In this document: positions 8,103 to 17,745 of the stretch, in pieces
Numbering within the stretch: the stretch's first letter is position 1
Layout: each line of letters starts with the position of its first letter
Source: an uncultured Alphaproteobacteria bacterium
GTDB lineage: Bacteria > Pseudomonadota > Alphaproteobacteria > HIMB59 > GCA-002718135
Assembly (NCBI GenBank): GCA_902512325.1
Contig: CABXIT010000008.1
Coordinates: forward strand, 1-46,638
Direction: 5' to 3'
Length of the DNA: 46,638 nt
The notes under the pieces: model-generated
The model's input: the letters and a program-made list of their open reading frames with translations, nothing else
What the model was told of the DNA's origin: nothing
Databases searched by the model: none
Translations under genes and position numbers: made by a program

Positions 8103-9587
8103 TTAATAATTTATTATATGTGGTTTAGAAAAAATAGGCCAAATTTTTCTTTTTAGTCTAGAATATTTATTTTTTTTAGGATTATTTGGATAAATTCCAT
8201 TTACAGATGCATATATGATATTTGAAACATGCGAATTAAAAGAATTATAAAAATGGTTTGTTGATTTAATTATCAATATTTTTTTTTCTGAAAAATTAAT
8301 TCCCAAATTAGTAAAAATATCTGTTGAAAAAGCCTGGCATCTATTTGAATTAAGAATTATTTCTATATTATCAAAAACAATACAAGCACAATCTCCCATA
8401 GGTACTAATGATGATCCAAATTTTTGATACGCTTTTTTTACTATTTTTTTCACTAACACTTTTTTCTTTATCGTGCCACCAGCCAAAGGAGATATTTTAC
8501 TACCAAAACTCAAATCAATAACTGCATTCTCACCAACAGCGTGACATTTTTTTACTGCTAAAGGATCCCAAATTGAACCTACAGCAACTTTTTTTAATTT
8601 CATTGATATTACTTTTTTTAGTAAAATTGTTGAGTCTCCAGCTACCCCACCTCCTGGATTATCCCATATGTCTGCAATTAAAATAGGTCTTTTAAATTTA
8701 AGAGAAAGTTTCTTTGCTTCAATTATCGATGAATTGGCAGAAAAAGTTTTTGGAGCTAAATTATTTCTATAAGAAAATAATTCCATACCGAGTTGAGATG
8801 ATAATTTGTTACCATTTTTCTTATTACCATTAGTAATAACAATTATTTTAGCTCCAAGATCAGGTGAGTCTCCTGCCATAAAACCATGAATTATAGAAAC
8901 TGATAAAGCTATTTTATTTTTTTCTAGATGTTTTATTTTATCTACAAAAGATCTCATTGGCTCTTTAGAGGTGGGAAGAATAGTCATCATTTTTACATCA
9001 AATGAAGATATTTGAGGATCAATAATTTTATAAAAAGTCTTCATACTTAAATTGATACAATGCTTTGCAGTCTCTACAAAATCCGTATGAGGAAATTCTT
9101 TAAATACAGTTATGATATTTGTATTATCTAAGCATTTTTTACTTAAGTGACTATGTGGATCAAATGTAATACCTATAATAACTTTAGTGCCTAATATATT
9201 TCTAATACTTTTTATTAAATCACCTTCACAATCGATACAGTTACGAGAAATCATTGCTCCATGTAAGCCTAAAATTACTATATCTAATTTTTTTTCTTTT
9301 TTTATTTCTGATAAAATTTTATTTTTTAAGTAATTCCAAGTTTGTGAATTTATTAATCCTCCTGGTTCAGCCCAAGTAGCTGTCCCTTCAACAAGCTCTA
9401 TCTCACCTTTGTTTTTTTTATTTCTCAATAATGGAAATACAGCTGAACATAGTGTTGGAGTTTTAGGATGTTTATTAGGTTCGGCATAGAAAGTTTCTTT
9501 AAAATTTTTTAAATCAGTTTTAAGAGGAGAAAACGTGTTAGTTTCAGTAGCAATTGATGCACAGTATATGCGTGGTATTTTTTTCAT
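8103..9587 (-). CDS. M81 family metallopeptidase (MlrC-like)
   Basis: About 494 aa, the length of the M81/MlrC family (named for microcystinase C, which cleaves linear microcystin products). Candidate metal ligands are seen in 'ILGLHGAM', 'FDPHSHLS' and 'FPHTDF', and the second half has 'ADIWDNPGGGVAGDST', also conserved. The N-terminal 'IYCASIATETNTFSP' is characteristic. The frame can begin at a TTG at 9599, but the ATG at 9587 places the conserved N-terminus correctly and I prefer it. Most marine relatives are uncharacterised and probably hydrolyse small peptides or amides. The recombinase stop codon lies only 17 nt upstream on the same strand, so the island joins here. Confidence 0.88.
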   Translation of the reverse strand: MKKIPRIYCASIATETNTFSPLKTDLKNFKETFYAEPNKHPKTPTLCSAVFPLLRNKKNKGEIELVEGTATWAEPGGLINSQTWNYLKNKILSEIKKEKKLDIVILGLHGAMISRNCIDCEGDLIKSIRNILGTKVIIGITFDPHSHLSKKCLDNTNIITVFKEFPHTDFVETAKHCINLSMKTFYKIIDPQISSFDVKMMTILPTSKEPMRSFVDKIKHLEKNKIALSVSIIHGFMAGDSPDLGAKIIVITNGNKKNGNKLSSQLGMELFSYRNNLAPKTFSANSSIIEAKKLSLKFKRPILIADIWDNPGGGVAGDSTILLKKVISMKLKKVAVGSIWDPLAVKKCHAVGENAVIDLSFGSKISPLAGGTIKKKVLVKKIVKKAYQKFGSSLVPMGDCACIVFDNIEIILNSNRCQAFSTDIFTNLGINFSEKKILIIKSTNHFYNSFNSHVSNIIYASVNGIYPNNPKKNKYSRLKRKIWPIFSKPHIINY

Positions 9588-9604
9588 TTTATATTTCAAT
9601 AAAA

Positions 9605-10663
9605 TTATATTTTTTTTGCAGCGCTAGTTTCTCTTATGTTTGATAGTTTAGTATATCGATCAATCATTTGGGTAGTTTTATGACCACTCTGTGCCATTAT
9701 TTCATGAGTAGGTACACCATTCATTCTTGCTTGTGTAATTGATCCAATACGAAGACTATGTCCAGAAATTTTATTGGAGTCATCTATACCTGCTGCAGTA
9801 GCTCTTTTTTTTAAAATCAAAACAAAACTACTGTCATTTAAACTAACTTTTTGATTCTTATAATTCATTGTATATTTTTCTATCGTATTAGATTTATTTA
9901 TTTTGTAGAAGAGGGGACCACTCTCAATCATTGCAATTTCAAGCCAATGATTTAGAGCTTTAACAGGGCAGTAATTATCACTAGTTACTGGTAGGAAGAT
10001 CATTCTTCCTTGCCCGGTTTGATCAGTTTTAGAAAATGGAATAAGTACCTGAATACCGTCTTCAGAAAAATTTAAATGCTCAAATTTCATTCCAAGTAGC
10101 TCAGATCTTCTACAAAAAGAATAAAAACCAATTAAAATCAATGCTTTATCTCTAATATTGCTATAATCTTTTTCATCTTTCGGAATTGCGTCAAGAATTT
10201 TGACAATATCTGATTTAAGAAGTTCTTTTGCTTGACCTGATTTGTTATTTTTTTCATCTCTTACGATAGCGCTAATAGTTTCAGCAATGTTTGGATTTTT
10301 TCTATCAAATTGAAATCCATTTAATCGATATTTGTATGTAATTGATGCAAGTATTCTTTGAATTGTGGAGGCTTTATAAGGGGATGACGAGTAGGGGTTA
10401 TTATTTAATTTTTCTCTGCCAGGAATATTACTTGATCCCTTAAATATTTTTGCTTCTGGATCTTCATGTAACCAATCCATATAATTTGCAGTTAAAGCGT
10501 AAGCTGACTCTAGATCATCCACGTCTATTGGATTGCATAAATACTTATTTTGACAATAGTTAGTGAATTTTAACCAATCACCTTCATATTTATCTTGAGT
10601 GTTTTTAGCTTTTGATTTCTGCTTAAGTTTAGCTACAGTATCATTAATAGTAATTTTAACCAT
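9605..10663 (-). CDS. Tyrosine recombinase/phage-type integrase
   Basis: 352 aa with an N-terminal SAM-like core-binding domain (about residues 8-155) and a C-terminal catalytic domain. Catalytic residues are visible: Arg in 'YSFCRRSELLGM', the His-x-x-Arg box in 'GHSLRIGSITQA', the second box histidine in 'AQSGHKTTQM' and the nucleophilic Tyr in 'IDRYTKL'. It looks like a complete, active site-specific recombinase rather than a fragment. It lies at the left edge of a region with helicase, nuclease and restriction genes and could have mobilised it, but no matching att repeats or tRNA target were found. A palindrome lies just upstream of the start. Confidence 0.94.
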   Translation of the reverse strand: MVKITINDTVAKLKQKSKAKNTQDKYEGDWLKFTNYCQNKYLCNPIDVDDLESAYALTANYMDWLHEDPEAKIFKGSSNIPGREKLNNNPYSSSPYKASTIQRILASITYKYRLNGFQFDRKNPNIAETISAIVRDEKNNKSGQAKELLKSDIVKILDAIPKDEKDYSNIRDKALILIGFYSFCRRSELLGMKFEHLNFSEDGIQVLIPFSKTDQTGQGRMIFLPVTSDNYCPVKALNHWLEIAMIESGPLFYKINKSNTIEKYTMNYKNQKVSLNDSSFVLILKKRATAAGIDDSNKISGHSLRIGSITQARMNGVPTHEIMAQSGHKTTQMIDRYTKLSNIRETSAAKKI

Positions 10664-10673
10664 ATTTATATAA

Positions 10674-10695
10674 TACGATAATTACAGTTATCGTA
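10674..10695. promoter_or_regulatory. Inverted repeat upstream of the integrase gene (candidate operator)
   Basis: Perfect 8-base inverted repeat TACGATAA ... TTATCGTA with a 6-base spacer, centred about 21 nt upstream of the integrase ATG. The position fits a repressor operator over the integrase promoter or an arm-type binding site. No regulator gene is linked to it by sequence. Confidence 0.45.
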
Positions 10696-10820
10696 ACATA
10701 TAGTCAAGTTAAAATATTAATCATTAAATATCAGTTATTTATAATGATAATATTAAGTTAGTAATTAACCTAATACCAACATATTGATTTTCATGTGAAA
10801 CTATATACTGTATCTTGTGT

Positions 10821-11549
10821 ATGAATAATGAACCTTTATTGCAGATTCCTGCCAATTCCCAGATCTTTGTGTTAACGGGTGCTGGAATAAGTAAAGAGTC
10901 TGGAATTCAGACATTCAGAGATAGTGATGGTTTGTGGAATAATCATCGTATTGAAGATGTGGCTTCTCCAGAAGGATTCTATAGAAACCCTACTCTTGTC
11001 TATGATTTCTATAATAATCGTAGAAAAGAGGTCAATTCAGGTACTGAGGCAAATAAGGGTCATTTTGATCTATATGAATTAGAAAAAACCTTTAAAATCA
11101 ATATCATAACGCAAAATATTGACAATTTACATGAGAAAGCAGGGAGTTCATCCATTATTCATATGCATGGTGAGTTAAATAAAGCTAGATGCATTATGAA
11201 TGATAGCCACGTCTTTGACTGGTTTGAAGATCTAAATGAGACTCATAAATGCCCTGAATGTGACTCTCAAATGCGTCCTCACATCGTCTGGTTTGGTGAA
11301 ATGCCACTTCAAATGGATGAAATTCATAATTTAGCAGAACAATCTGCCCTCTTCCTCTCAATTGGTACTTCCGGAGAAGTTTATCCTGCAGCAGGCTTCG
11401 TTACGATGTTCAACGACATGCGTAAACCAACAGTTGAATTAAATTTAGAGCCATCTCGTAATCAAGATCAGTTTAATTTTTCAATTCATAAACCTGCAAC
11501 AGTAGCTGTTGAGGAATTTAAAAATTTATTAATCAAAAATATCAAATAA
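10821..11549 (+). CDS. cobB: NAD-dependent protein deacylase, CobB-type sirtuin
   Basis: About 242 aa. It removes acyl groups from lysine using NAD. Seen: 'LTGAGISKESGIQTFRD' (NAD pocket), 'TQNIDNLHEKAG', the catalytic His in 'IHMHGEL', zinc-site cysteines in 'ARCIMND' and 'CPECDSQMRP', then 'HIVWFGEMP', 'IGTSGEVYPAAG' and 'ELNLEP', all as in E. coli CobB. The Tyr-x-x-Arg pair in 'DFYNNRRKE' is the class III signature linked to desuccinylation and deglutarylation. A TTG at 10815 is also in frame, but ATG at 10821 is the better start. It is transcribed away from the integrase. The family is usually housekeeping; nothing here shows a defence role. Confidence 0.95.
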   Translation: MNNEPLLQIPANSQIFVLTGAGISKESGIQTFRDSDGLWNNHRIEDVASPEGFYRNPTLVYDFYNNRRKEVNSGTEANKGHFDLYELEKTFKINIITQNIDNLHEKAGSSSIIHMHGELNKARCIMNDSHVFDWFEDLNETHKCPECDSQMRPHIVWFGEMPLQMDEIHNLAEQSALFLSIGTSGEVYPAAGFVTMFNDMRKPTVELNLEPSRNQDQFNFSIHKPATVAVEEFKNLLIKNIK

Positions 11550-11633
11550 TTTTTATTAACGTTATTAAATTTTGTACACGATTAAATTTTTTCTCATATT
11601 AAGAATCAGGGAGAGTTTTTTTATTAAGTAATA

Positions 11634-12086
11634 ATGAATAAAAACTCAGAATCTTTTAATATTGCACGTCATCAATACATAAAAGGCTATCAAGATAAGA
11701 AAGAACACATCTTCCCTACTCTCGATCTTGTCGCAAAAGAATTTAGTTTTACTTTATCGACGTTACGTAAGAAAGCAGCTAATGAAGGTTGGTATCAAAA
11801 ACGAAAACAATATCAAAATATTAGAGAAGAATATGAAATGCGTAACCAATTTAAAGGTAAGTATTCAAAATTAGCTCAAATATCGAGAAATACACTTGTC
11901 TTTGTTGAATATTTTCAATCAGAAATACATAAAGAAATTCAAGAAGAAAAAAAAGGTAAAACAACTCATTCTATAGAAGATAAACAACGTTTAATTACTA
12001 TGACTCAAAAAATTCAACGCTTATCAAAAGAAGCAAATGACACTTTAACTGATATTCAAAATCCCCTTAATGAACTTATAGATTAA
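11634..12086 (+). CDS. Small helix-turn-helix protein, possibly terminase-small-subunit-like
   Basis: 150 aa, highly charged. Residues about 25-55 ('LVAKEFSFTLSTLRKKAAN' then 'EGWYQKRKQY') have the pattern of an HTH followed by the Gly-Trp-x-x-x-Arg turn seen in phage terminase small subunits and related DNA-binding proteins. The rest is predicted helical. It precedes the HelD-like helicase gene by 53 nt on the same strand. No terminase large subunit or phage structural gene is present, so a regulator or DNA-binding accessory protein is equally possible. Confidence 0.7.
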   Translation: MNKNSESFNIARHQYIKGYQDKKEHIFPTLDLVAKEFSFTLSTLRKKAANEGWYQKRKQYQNIREEYEMRNQFKGKYSKLAQISRNTLVFVEYFQSEIHKEIQEEKKGKTTHSIEDKQRLITMTQKIQRLSKEANDTLTDIQNPLNELID

Positions 12087-12139
12087 CGCATTGGGTTTTT
12101 TTAGGTTAACACATGGGTTTATTGGAGGTATAAAATATT

Positions 12140-14788
12140 GTGCCTATTTTAAGAATTTTAAGAAAAATATTTGAATATTTTTATAGAAGAAATATTAAAA
12201 AATTAGAGGCACAAACTGAATTAGTAAATGATTTAAGTCTAAGAATAGATGAAATAAAAAAATATGAAAAATATCTTACTAACTCAGATAAGGAAGAGTT
12301 AGAAGATACATTCTTAAGACAAATAAAAAATATTTTTTTTATAAAACTAAAAAAATATAAAAAAGTATTATCAAGTGATTACATCAATAAATATGAAAAT
12401 ATACGGTCATTTAAAAAAAATATATATGAATTTTTTGAAAACTATAATCAAGTTTTTATTAAGAAAGAAAGCGAAAGATATAAATCTTTTTTTGAGAATA
12501 TTGAGAGTAATCCACTAACAGAAAGTCAAATTAAAGCATCTCTTATTGATGAAAAAAGTAACTTAGTTGTAGCAGGAGCTGGCTCTGGAAAAACGAGCGT
12601 TATTATTTCTAAAATTGGATATTTATTACAAAAAAAATTAGCAGATTTAGATAATATTATAATATTAACTTTCACCAATGAATCAAAAATTGATTTAATT
12701 AAAAGAGCTTCAGAAAGATTAGCTAAATTTCTACCAGTTGAGAAATTGAATATTCTAACATTTCATCAATTGGGTATGAGATTAAGACAAAAAGCAAACA
12801 TAAAGAAAAAAAGAGTTTCAGATTTAGCAGGTAATAGAAAGTCGTTTTTAGATTGGATTGATTCAATTATTATTGAATTATTTGATGATAAAAAACACAA
12901 ACAAAAAATCATTAAATATTTTTCTAGCTACACTCAACCTTTTGAATCTATTCATGAATTTGATGATAGAGGAAAATATCTAAATACTCTAAGGAAAACT
13001 AATTGTAATAGGACTTTAAACTACAAAAAAATAATTAGAAAAAATAAACTCACATTTCAAAGAGAGATAGTTAAAAGTTTTGAAGAATGTGAAATTGCTA
13101 ATTTTTTGTTTCTTAATCAAATAAAATATACATATGAAAAACCTTATCACATTGACATTAGCTCATCTAAACAAGCAAGTTATAGACCAGATTTTACACT
13201 AATTAATGATGCTGGAGAGAGAGTTTATTTAGAGCATTTTGCATTAGATATAAATGGTGAGGCTCCCTATTTTTTTAATCCAGGGTACAAAGAAAACGTG
13301 CAAATGAAAAAGCAAAAACTACTAAAAGATAAATCTAAATGTATATTTACATATAGTTATCAAAAAAAATCTGGGAAGTTATTAAATGATCTAGAAAAAG
13401 AGCTCATAAAACATGACTTTACATTAAACCCTTTACCTGTAGAGCAAATCATCAAAGTAATAAGAAATACTAATGAATTAAGAAAATTTTCACGTTTGAT
13501 AGCAACATTTCTTAATCATTTTAAATCTGAAGATTTAAATATTGGTCAGTTAAAATTAAAAGCTCAAGTATTACCTAATAAACCCAGGAACATGGCTTTT
13601 ATAAATATCTTTGAAATTATTTTAACAAAGTATCAAAACTATCTTGGTCATGATGATATTGATTTTAATGATATGATTAATGAAACTGAAAAAATCATTT
13701 CTTCAAACCCACAAAATATAGAAAGTCCTTATGATAATATTAAGTATATTTTAATAGATGAGTTCCAAGATATTTCAGTAGCAAGATATAAATTAATAAA
13801 ATCATTAAGAAAAGTTAATGAAAATATTAAATTCTTTTGTGTTGGTGATGATTGGCAATCAATTTACAAATTTGCGGGAAGTAATGTCAGTATAATGACT
13901 GAATTTAAAAAAAATTTTGGTGACTCAGCTATTATGAACCTTGAAGATAATTTCAGATTTAGTCAATCAATGACAGATATATCTTCTTTTTTTATACAAA
14001 AAAATAAAAATCAAATAGCAAAAACAATTACATCCCATAATCAATTAATTAAAGAACCTATAACTATAGTTCGTGAAATTAATGACAAAGAGGAAAACGA
14101 TATTACTCTTAGTAAAGTTTTAAAGAATATAAGAGATAATGATAAGCAAGGTGAGATAATGGTATTAGGTCGATATAATTTTAGTAAACCAGATGATTTT
14201 CAAAATATAATTAATAATTTTGATAATAAAGAAAATATTTATTTCAAAACTGTCCATGGTTCTAAAGGATTAGAGGCAGATTACGTAGTTGTATTAAATT
14301 TAAATTCGGAACAATATGGTTTTCCAAGTGAAATAACAAATGACCCTATACTTGATTTAGTAATTAAGAATAATGAAAAATTTTTACACGCAGAAGAAAG
14401 AAGATTATTTTATGTAGCATTAACCCGTGCTAAAAAAGATGTTTTTTTAACTTATAAAAATAATAATCCATTATCTACTTTTATTACTGAGTTAAAGAAT
14501 TCGAATTTTAAACTGAAATACATAAATCAAAACAATGAAACATCAGCTGTTTGCCCAGTTTGTAGCGATACCATTGCAAAAAGAGAACAAAAAATTAATA
14601 AAAATAACAAATTTTATTCATGTAAAAATATATTATGTGATTTTACTCTTAATATTCCAAATTGTAGAAAGTGTAATAATAAAAAACAGTTAATTGAAAT
14701 CAATGCCTCAATTCCTTACTTTGTCTGTTCCAATTGTGAAATAATAGATAATGAATCTGATGAAGATATATGCGAATTTCCTTATTAG
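12140..14788 (+). CDS. UvrD/Rep-family helicase, HelD (helicase IV)-like, with C-terminal zinc ribbons
   Basis: 882 aa superfamily 1A helicase. Walker A 'AGAGSGKTS' at about 145, 'ILTFTN' (motif Ia), Walker B 'ILIDEFQDIS' at about 540, 'VGDDWQSIYKFAGS' (motif III), 'TVHGSKGLEADYVVVL' (motif V) and 'LFYVALTRAKKDVF' (motif VI, about 755) are all intact. An insert near residues 335-370 has 'YRPDF' and 'YLEHFALD', the PD-(D/E)XK-like element also found in helicase IV. The C-terminus (about 808-870) carries two Cys4 zinc-ribbon-like units (CPVC...CKN..CDF; CRKC...CSNC). The start is a GTG with GGAGG about 10 nt upstream. It probably unwinds DNA during repair or in defence against foreign DNA. Confidence 0.9.
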   Translation: MPILRILRKIFEYFYRRNIKKLEAQTELVNDLSLRIDEIKKYEKYLTNSDKEELEDTFLRQIKNIFFIKLKKYKKVLSSDYINKYENIRSFKKNIYEFFENYNQVFIKKESERYKSFFENIESNPLTESQIKASLIDEKSNLVVAGAGSGKTSVIISKIGYLLQKKLADLDNIIILTFTNESKIDLIKRASERLAKFLPVEKLNILTFHQLGMRLRQKANIKKKRVSDLAGNRKSFLDWIDSIIIELFDDKKHKQKIIKYFSSYTQPFESIHEFDDRGKYLNTLRKTNCNRTLNYKKIIRKNKLTFQREIVKSFEECEIANFLFLNQIKYTYEKPYHIDISSSKQASYRPDFTLINDAGERVYLEHFALDINGEAPYFFNPGYKENVQMKKQKLLKDKSKCIFTYSYQKKSGKLLNDLEKELIKHDFTLNPLPVEQIIKVIRNTNELRKFSRLIATFLNHFKSEDLNIGQLKLKAQVLPNKPRNMAFINIFEIILTKYQNYLGHDDIDFNDMINETEKIISSNPQNIESPYDNIKYILIDEFQDISVARYKLIKSLRKVNENIKFFCVGDDWQSIYKFAGSNVSIMTEFKKNFGDSAIMNLEDNFRFSQSMTDISSFFIQKNKNQIAKTITSHNQLIKEPITIVREINDKEENDITLSKVLKNIRDNDKQGEIMVLGRYNFSKPDDFQNIINNFDNKENIYFKTVHGSKGLEADYVVVLNLNSEQYGFPSEITNDPILDLVIKNNEKFLHAEERRLFYVALTRAKKDVFLTYKNNNPLSTFITELKNSNFKLKYINQNNETSAVCPVCSDTIAKREQKINKNNKFYSCKNILCDFTLNIPNCRKCNNKKQLIEINASIPYFVCSNCEIIDNESDEDICEFPY

Positions 14789-14861
14789 GTGTAGTTTAGG
14801 TTATTGTTATAATAATTATTTATTACTTATATTTGACATAAATTAATGACATTTAATGTGA

Positions 14862-15338
14862 ATGTTTAAGGGGGCAGTATTTATAATTATAGCTTTTCTT
14901 TACTTCTTTAATGTTTTCACTCCCCTATTATATAAAGATAATTTTACTCCAGTTAGTAGAACGAGTGAATTACTAAGTAGTGTAAATCCAGATGTTATTT
15001 ATTACATGCATACTAGGTTAGACTCTAGATTAAATTATGAAGATAGATTTATTAATAATATATCCTTATCTAACTTTACATCTGATGAAGATGAGAAACT
15101 TAATTATAAAGTTATAAGTAAAATAAAAGAGAATACTTATCTTATTGAAACAGAGTGGCCTTGGTTATGGGGAGATAGTAGATATGGATACTTTGTAGTT
15201 GATATAGATAAAGGATATTTAACATTAATAGACAGTTATATTACTGAGAGCATATCTTCGTCTATTAACTCCTATAAGATTGATAATGATAAAATATTAA
15301 TGAAGATAGATAATAAGATAATAAGTTTATTAATTTAG
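14862..15338 (+). CDS. Unknown membrane-anchored or exported protein
   Basis: 158 aa with one N-terminal hydrophobic segment (residues 4-22, 'GAVFIIIAFLYFFNVF') acting as signal or anchor, then a polar domain with a notable 'ETEWPWLWGDSRYGYFVVD' stretch. No family recognised. It follows the helicase gene by 73 nt on the same strand and ends facing a minus-strand gene. Confidence 0.7.
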   Translation: MFKGAVFIIIAFLYFFNVFTPLLYKDNFTPVSRTSELLSSVNPDVIYYMHTRLDSRLNYEDRFINNISLSNFTSDEDEKLNYKVISKIKENTYLIETEWPWLWGDSRYGYFVVDIDKGYLTLIDSYITESISSSINSYKIDNDKILMKIDNKIISLLI

Positions 15339-15419
15339 AAAATTATTATTATTTAAGTATTAACTTTGCACCTCATCCTATAAACATTTAGATAGAAATG
15401 AGAATAATAGCAATTATTT

Positions 15420-15971
15420 CTAAGATAATGAGGCAAGACACAAACTTTTTCCATCTTCGATAGCTTCTGTTAATCCTTTTAAAGACCAGATATTTGATGG
15501 GATATCGAAATACTCTTCTGATTTAAAAGAGTCCTTATCGATGATTTCAATATTAAGTTTTTCATAAGATTGAAGAAAATCAATATGTGTCTCTAAATCG
15601 TAATTGCCAATAGATATCCAAACTTGATGTCCCATCAGCATTGGAAACATAAAACGTACATTTGCATATATTTCATTATCATTAATTTTAATAGCTAGTG
15701 GTTTATCCTGTAAGTTTTTAAGATTTGAATTATTTGCTGCTGTGTAAAAAGTAAATAAGTTCTCTACCCTATTACAATTAGTACTTGGGATATAAAAATA
15801 TAATCTGTCTCCGTGTTGAATTTGACCATTCATTGAGACCATAACATTTTTTTCATTAATCTTTTCAATAGACCATGAATAATCTTCAGCTTTAAGTGAA
15901 GTGGTACTGAGAAGGAGTAAGATAATTAGTTTTACGACGACATAATGAATATTTCTGCTACCTAGTACCAC
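15420..15971 (-). CDS. Unknown exported protein, GTG start inside a hairpin repeat
   Basis: 183 aa with a signal peptide ('VKLIILLLLSTTSLKA', cleavage before EDYSW) and a beta-rich remainder with no recognised domain; there is a possible Cys pair ('TNCNRVEN' and 'KSLCLASL'). The frame is closed by TAA just upstream and holds no ATG before the hydrophobic core, so GTG at 15971 is the only usual start. The first 24 codons lie inside the inverted repeat described at 15901-16004, so the signal peptide itself is encoded by the repeat. The predicted N-terminus MVLGSRNIHYVVV is nearly repeated in the second copy of that repeat. Confidence 0.68.
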   Translation of the reverse strand: MVLGSRNIHYVVVKLIILLLLSTTSLKAEDYSWSIEKINEKNVMVSMNGQIQHGDRLYFYIPSTNCNRVENLFTFYTAANNSNLKNLQDKPLAIKINDNEIYANVRFMFPMLMGHQVWISIGNYDLETHIDFLQSYEKLNIEIIDKDSFKSEEYFDIPSNIWSLKGLTEAIEDGKSLCLASLS

Positions 15972-16004
15972 AAATGATTATTACTGATGAAATTAGGCAG
16001 ATTC
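15901..16004. repeat. Hairpin repeat, copy 1
   Basis: Copy 1 of a two-copy repeat (copy 2 at 32912-33017). A palindromic arm GTGGTACT (15901-15908) pairs with AGTACCAC (15964-15971). The interior shares AGAAGGAGTAA and TTTTACGACGACATAATGAAT-like sequence with copy 2. About 18 nt after the hairpin both copies share AAATTAGGCA followed 2 nt later by TTC. The two copies differ by a 3-base in-frame indel in the ACG/ACA run. In both copies the element lies at the 5' end of a minus-strand gene. Confidence 0.8.
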
Positions 16005-16047
16005 ATGCTTAAAATAAGGTAGGATTGTGAGAATATAATATTAAAAA

Positions 16048-17511
16048 TTATAATTTTTCAAAATATTGATAAATTAACAAAAGAGATTCTGTATCTTTTT
16101 TGCAATATTCTAAGAGATTTAATATAATTAGTTCTTTTTTCTTAAGATCTTTTTCTTGAAATAATAAATTGTAGAAATTTTCCTGTGCTTGTTCACCATC
16201 ACTAACATTTCCTTCATTATATTTTTTTTCATTAGGTAATAGAGCTGGTAATACTTTTTTTAATGAATACGATCCCTGAAATTCAGGATGGTAATAATTA
16301 TCTTTGATAAATACTTCTAAATCAATAATTCTATCTATAATATTATTGATAGGATGTATTAATTCAGGAAAAATGTCTCCTAGTTGTTTCAAAACTGATT
16401 TTTCAAAGCTTTGATTATACGCAACTATTTTTGAGTTATCTTTGATAACAATGTTAATAAGCTTTTCAATACACTCTTTTCTATAATCCTTTATTTCTGT
16501 TGCTAAATATTCCCAATGATTAACGTTTTTATTTGAGTTTAGATGATGAAGTGACCATTGAAAAGGTAATTTCTCAAATGGTTTCGTGTTATCTATTGTA
16601 GGAATAGAACAGGATAGTGTTTCAAAATCAAAAAAATAAATAGGAGGTTTGAATTTTTTTAAATCATAATAAAATTTTTTGGTTTTAAAAATTTGATTAG
16701 TTTTGGTTGAGTCTACAACAATTTGTTGTTTTTCAGTAAAGGGAAAGTCGTTAGGAATTTTTGAAATACTCTCTATCTGTTTATCATCTAAAACTCTTTT
16801 CTTTGATTTGTGTAATCTTGGAATATTAGCAATCCAATCTTTTGGTTTGTCTTTTGTGCAATAATCCCAAAATTCACATCCACTACAAAAGCTTTTTCCA
16901 GGGAAAACATTTGGTTCTTGATCTGATGTCTGAATATTTTTTAAAAAAACAATATTATCTTCAACATCTTTAATATTATCTTCAATTAAATCTTTATACT
17001 CTGATTTTAGAAAAAAATTATTCCATTCTATTACATTATTATTAAGTACATAATCTCCATTAACATACATTATTTGTGCAGAAGAAATTTGGTAATTGAG
17101 TTTTTTTAAAACAAAATATTGAATAGAAATGTCGTGATAAAAATTTTCTTTTATACTCTTTGAGGATTTAACCTCTCTTATTCCCCAGCAATTATTTTCT
17201 AATCTTTCCAGTATATCAACACGTATATTAATATTATTATATGAGAAAGCTGCTTCAAATATGGCTTCAACTTTTAAATTGTTCATTAATGATAGAGTTT
17301 TTTGAACAGCCTCTTCATGTTTGTTAAATGGTGTATCAACCATTTTTCCATTTTGATATATTTCTGTAGCTCCAACACCTACTTTATCACCTATTAAAGC
17401 AGAAAAATTTTTCTCATAATTTCCTAAATCATATTTATGAGTACTTAGCCATAGTTGCTTTTTACAATGAAGGCCTTTTTTATAACGAGATTTAGATAAA
17501 TGCATATTCAT
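16048..17511 (-). CDS. RecB/Cas4-like nuclease fused to a DEDD-type domain (DUF2779 type)
   Basis: 487 aa. The N-terminal half looks like a PD-(D/E)XK nuclease of the Cas4/RecB kind: 'GVGATEIY', 'VRVDILER'-like 'INIRVDILER' (Asp), 'WGIREVKSSKSIKE' (Glu-x-Lys) and 'DISIQYFVLKK' (Gln-Tyr), with a cysteine cluster 'CSGCEFWDYC' at about 213-222 plus Cys16 that could hold an iron-sulfur cluster. The C-terminal half has 'IYFFDFETLS' (Asp-Glu), 'VAYNQSFEKSVLKQL' and 'LEYCKKDTESLLLIY' (Asp), the layout of a DEDD 3'-5' exonuclease fold, as in DUF2779 proteins. An internal ATG at 17505 is an alternative start. Function in repair or defence is inferred from fold and neighbours. Confidence 0.82.
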   Translation of the reverse strand: MNMHLSKSRYKKGLHCKKQLWLSTHKYDLGNYEKNFSALIGDKVGVGATEIYQNGKMVDTPFNKHEEAVQKTLSLMNNLKVEAIFEAAFSYNNINIRVDILERLENNCWGIREVKSSKSIKENFYHDISIQYFVLKKLNYQISSAQIMYVNGDYVLNNNVIEWNNFFLKSEYKDLIEDNIKDVEDNIVFLKNIQTSDQEPNVFPGKSFCSGCEFWDYCTKDKPKDWIANIPRLHKSKKRVLDDKQIESISKIPNDFPFTEKQQIVVDSTKTNQIFKTKKFYYDLKKFKPPIYFFDFETLSCSIPTIDNTKPFEKLPFQWSLHHLNSNKNVNHWEYLATEIKDYRKECIEKLINIVIKDNSKIVAYNQSFEKSVLKQLGDIFPELIHPINNIIDRIIDLEVFIKDNYYHPEFQGSYSLKKVLPALLPNEKKYNEGNVSDGEQAQENFYNLLFQEKDLKKKELIILNLLEYCKKDTESLLLIYQYFEKL

Positions 17512-17745
17512 ACAATAAATAAAAATAATTTAATGAAAAATATGAATAAAAGTAAAAACACAATTATCTCTAATGGTGAAATTGTAATATTTATTTTTTT
17601 AATTCTAATTATTAACTTTCCGCTATGTAAATTATTAAAGAATGATCTCATTTTTAATAAATTAGATATTTTAAAAAATAATACAATTAATTCTTATTTT
17701 TTACGTAAATTTACAGTAATTCTTCATTTACCGAATATTTAATTA

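Noticed and set aside
10821..11549. Sirtuin as an antiphage NADase
   Set aside because: It has the complete CobB deacylase motifs including the zinc cysteines and desuccinylase Tyr/Arg pair, so a housekeeping deacylase is the simpler reading.
11634..12086. Prophage remnant suggested by a terminase-small-subunit-like HTH
   Set aside because: No terminase large subunit, portal, capsid or tail gene is present; one HTH gene and a recombinase are not enough.
15901..15971. Integron attC site
   Set aside because: The palindrome lacks the GTTRRRY/RYYYAAC core sites of attC and no integron integrase is present.
17533..17742. Possible 69-aa protein with one hydrophobic segment on the plus strand
   Set aside because: No convincing ribosome-binding site, low-complexity AT-rich codons, and the longer form overlaps the start of the nuclease gene. 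Could be real but unsupported.
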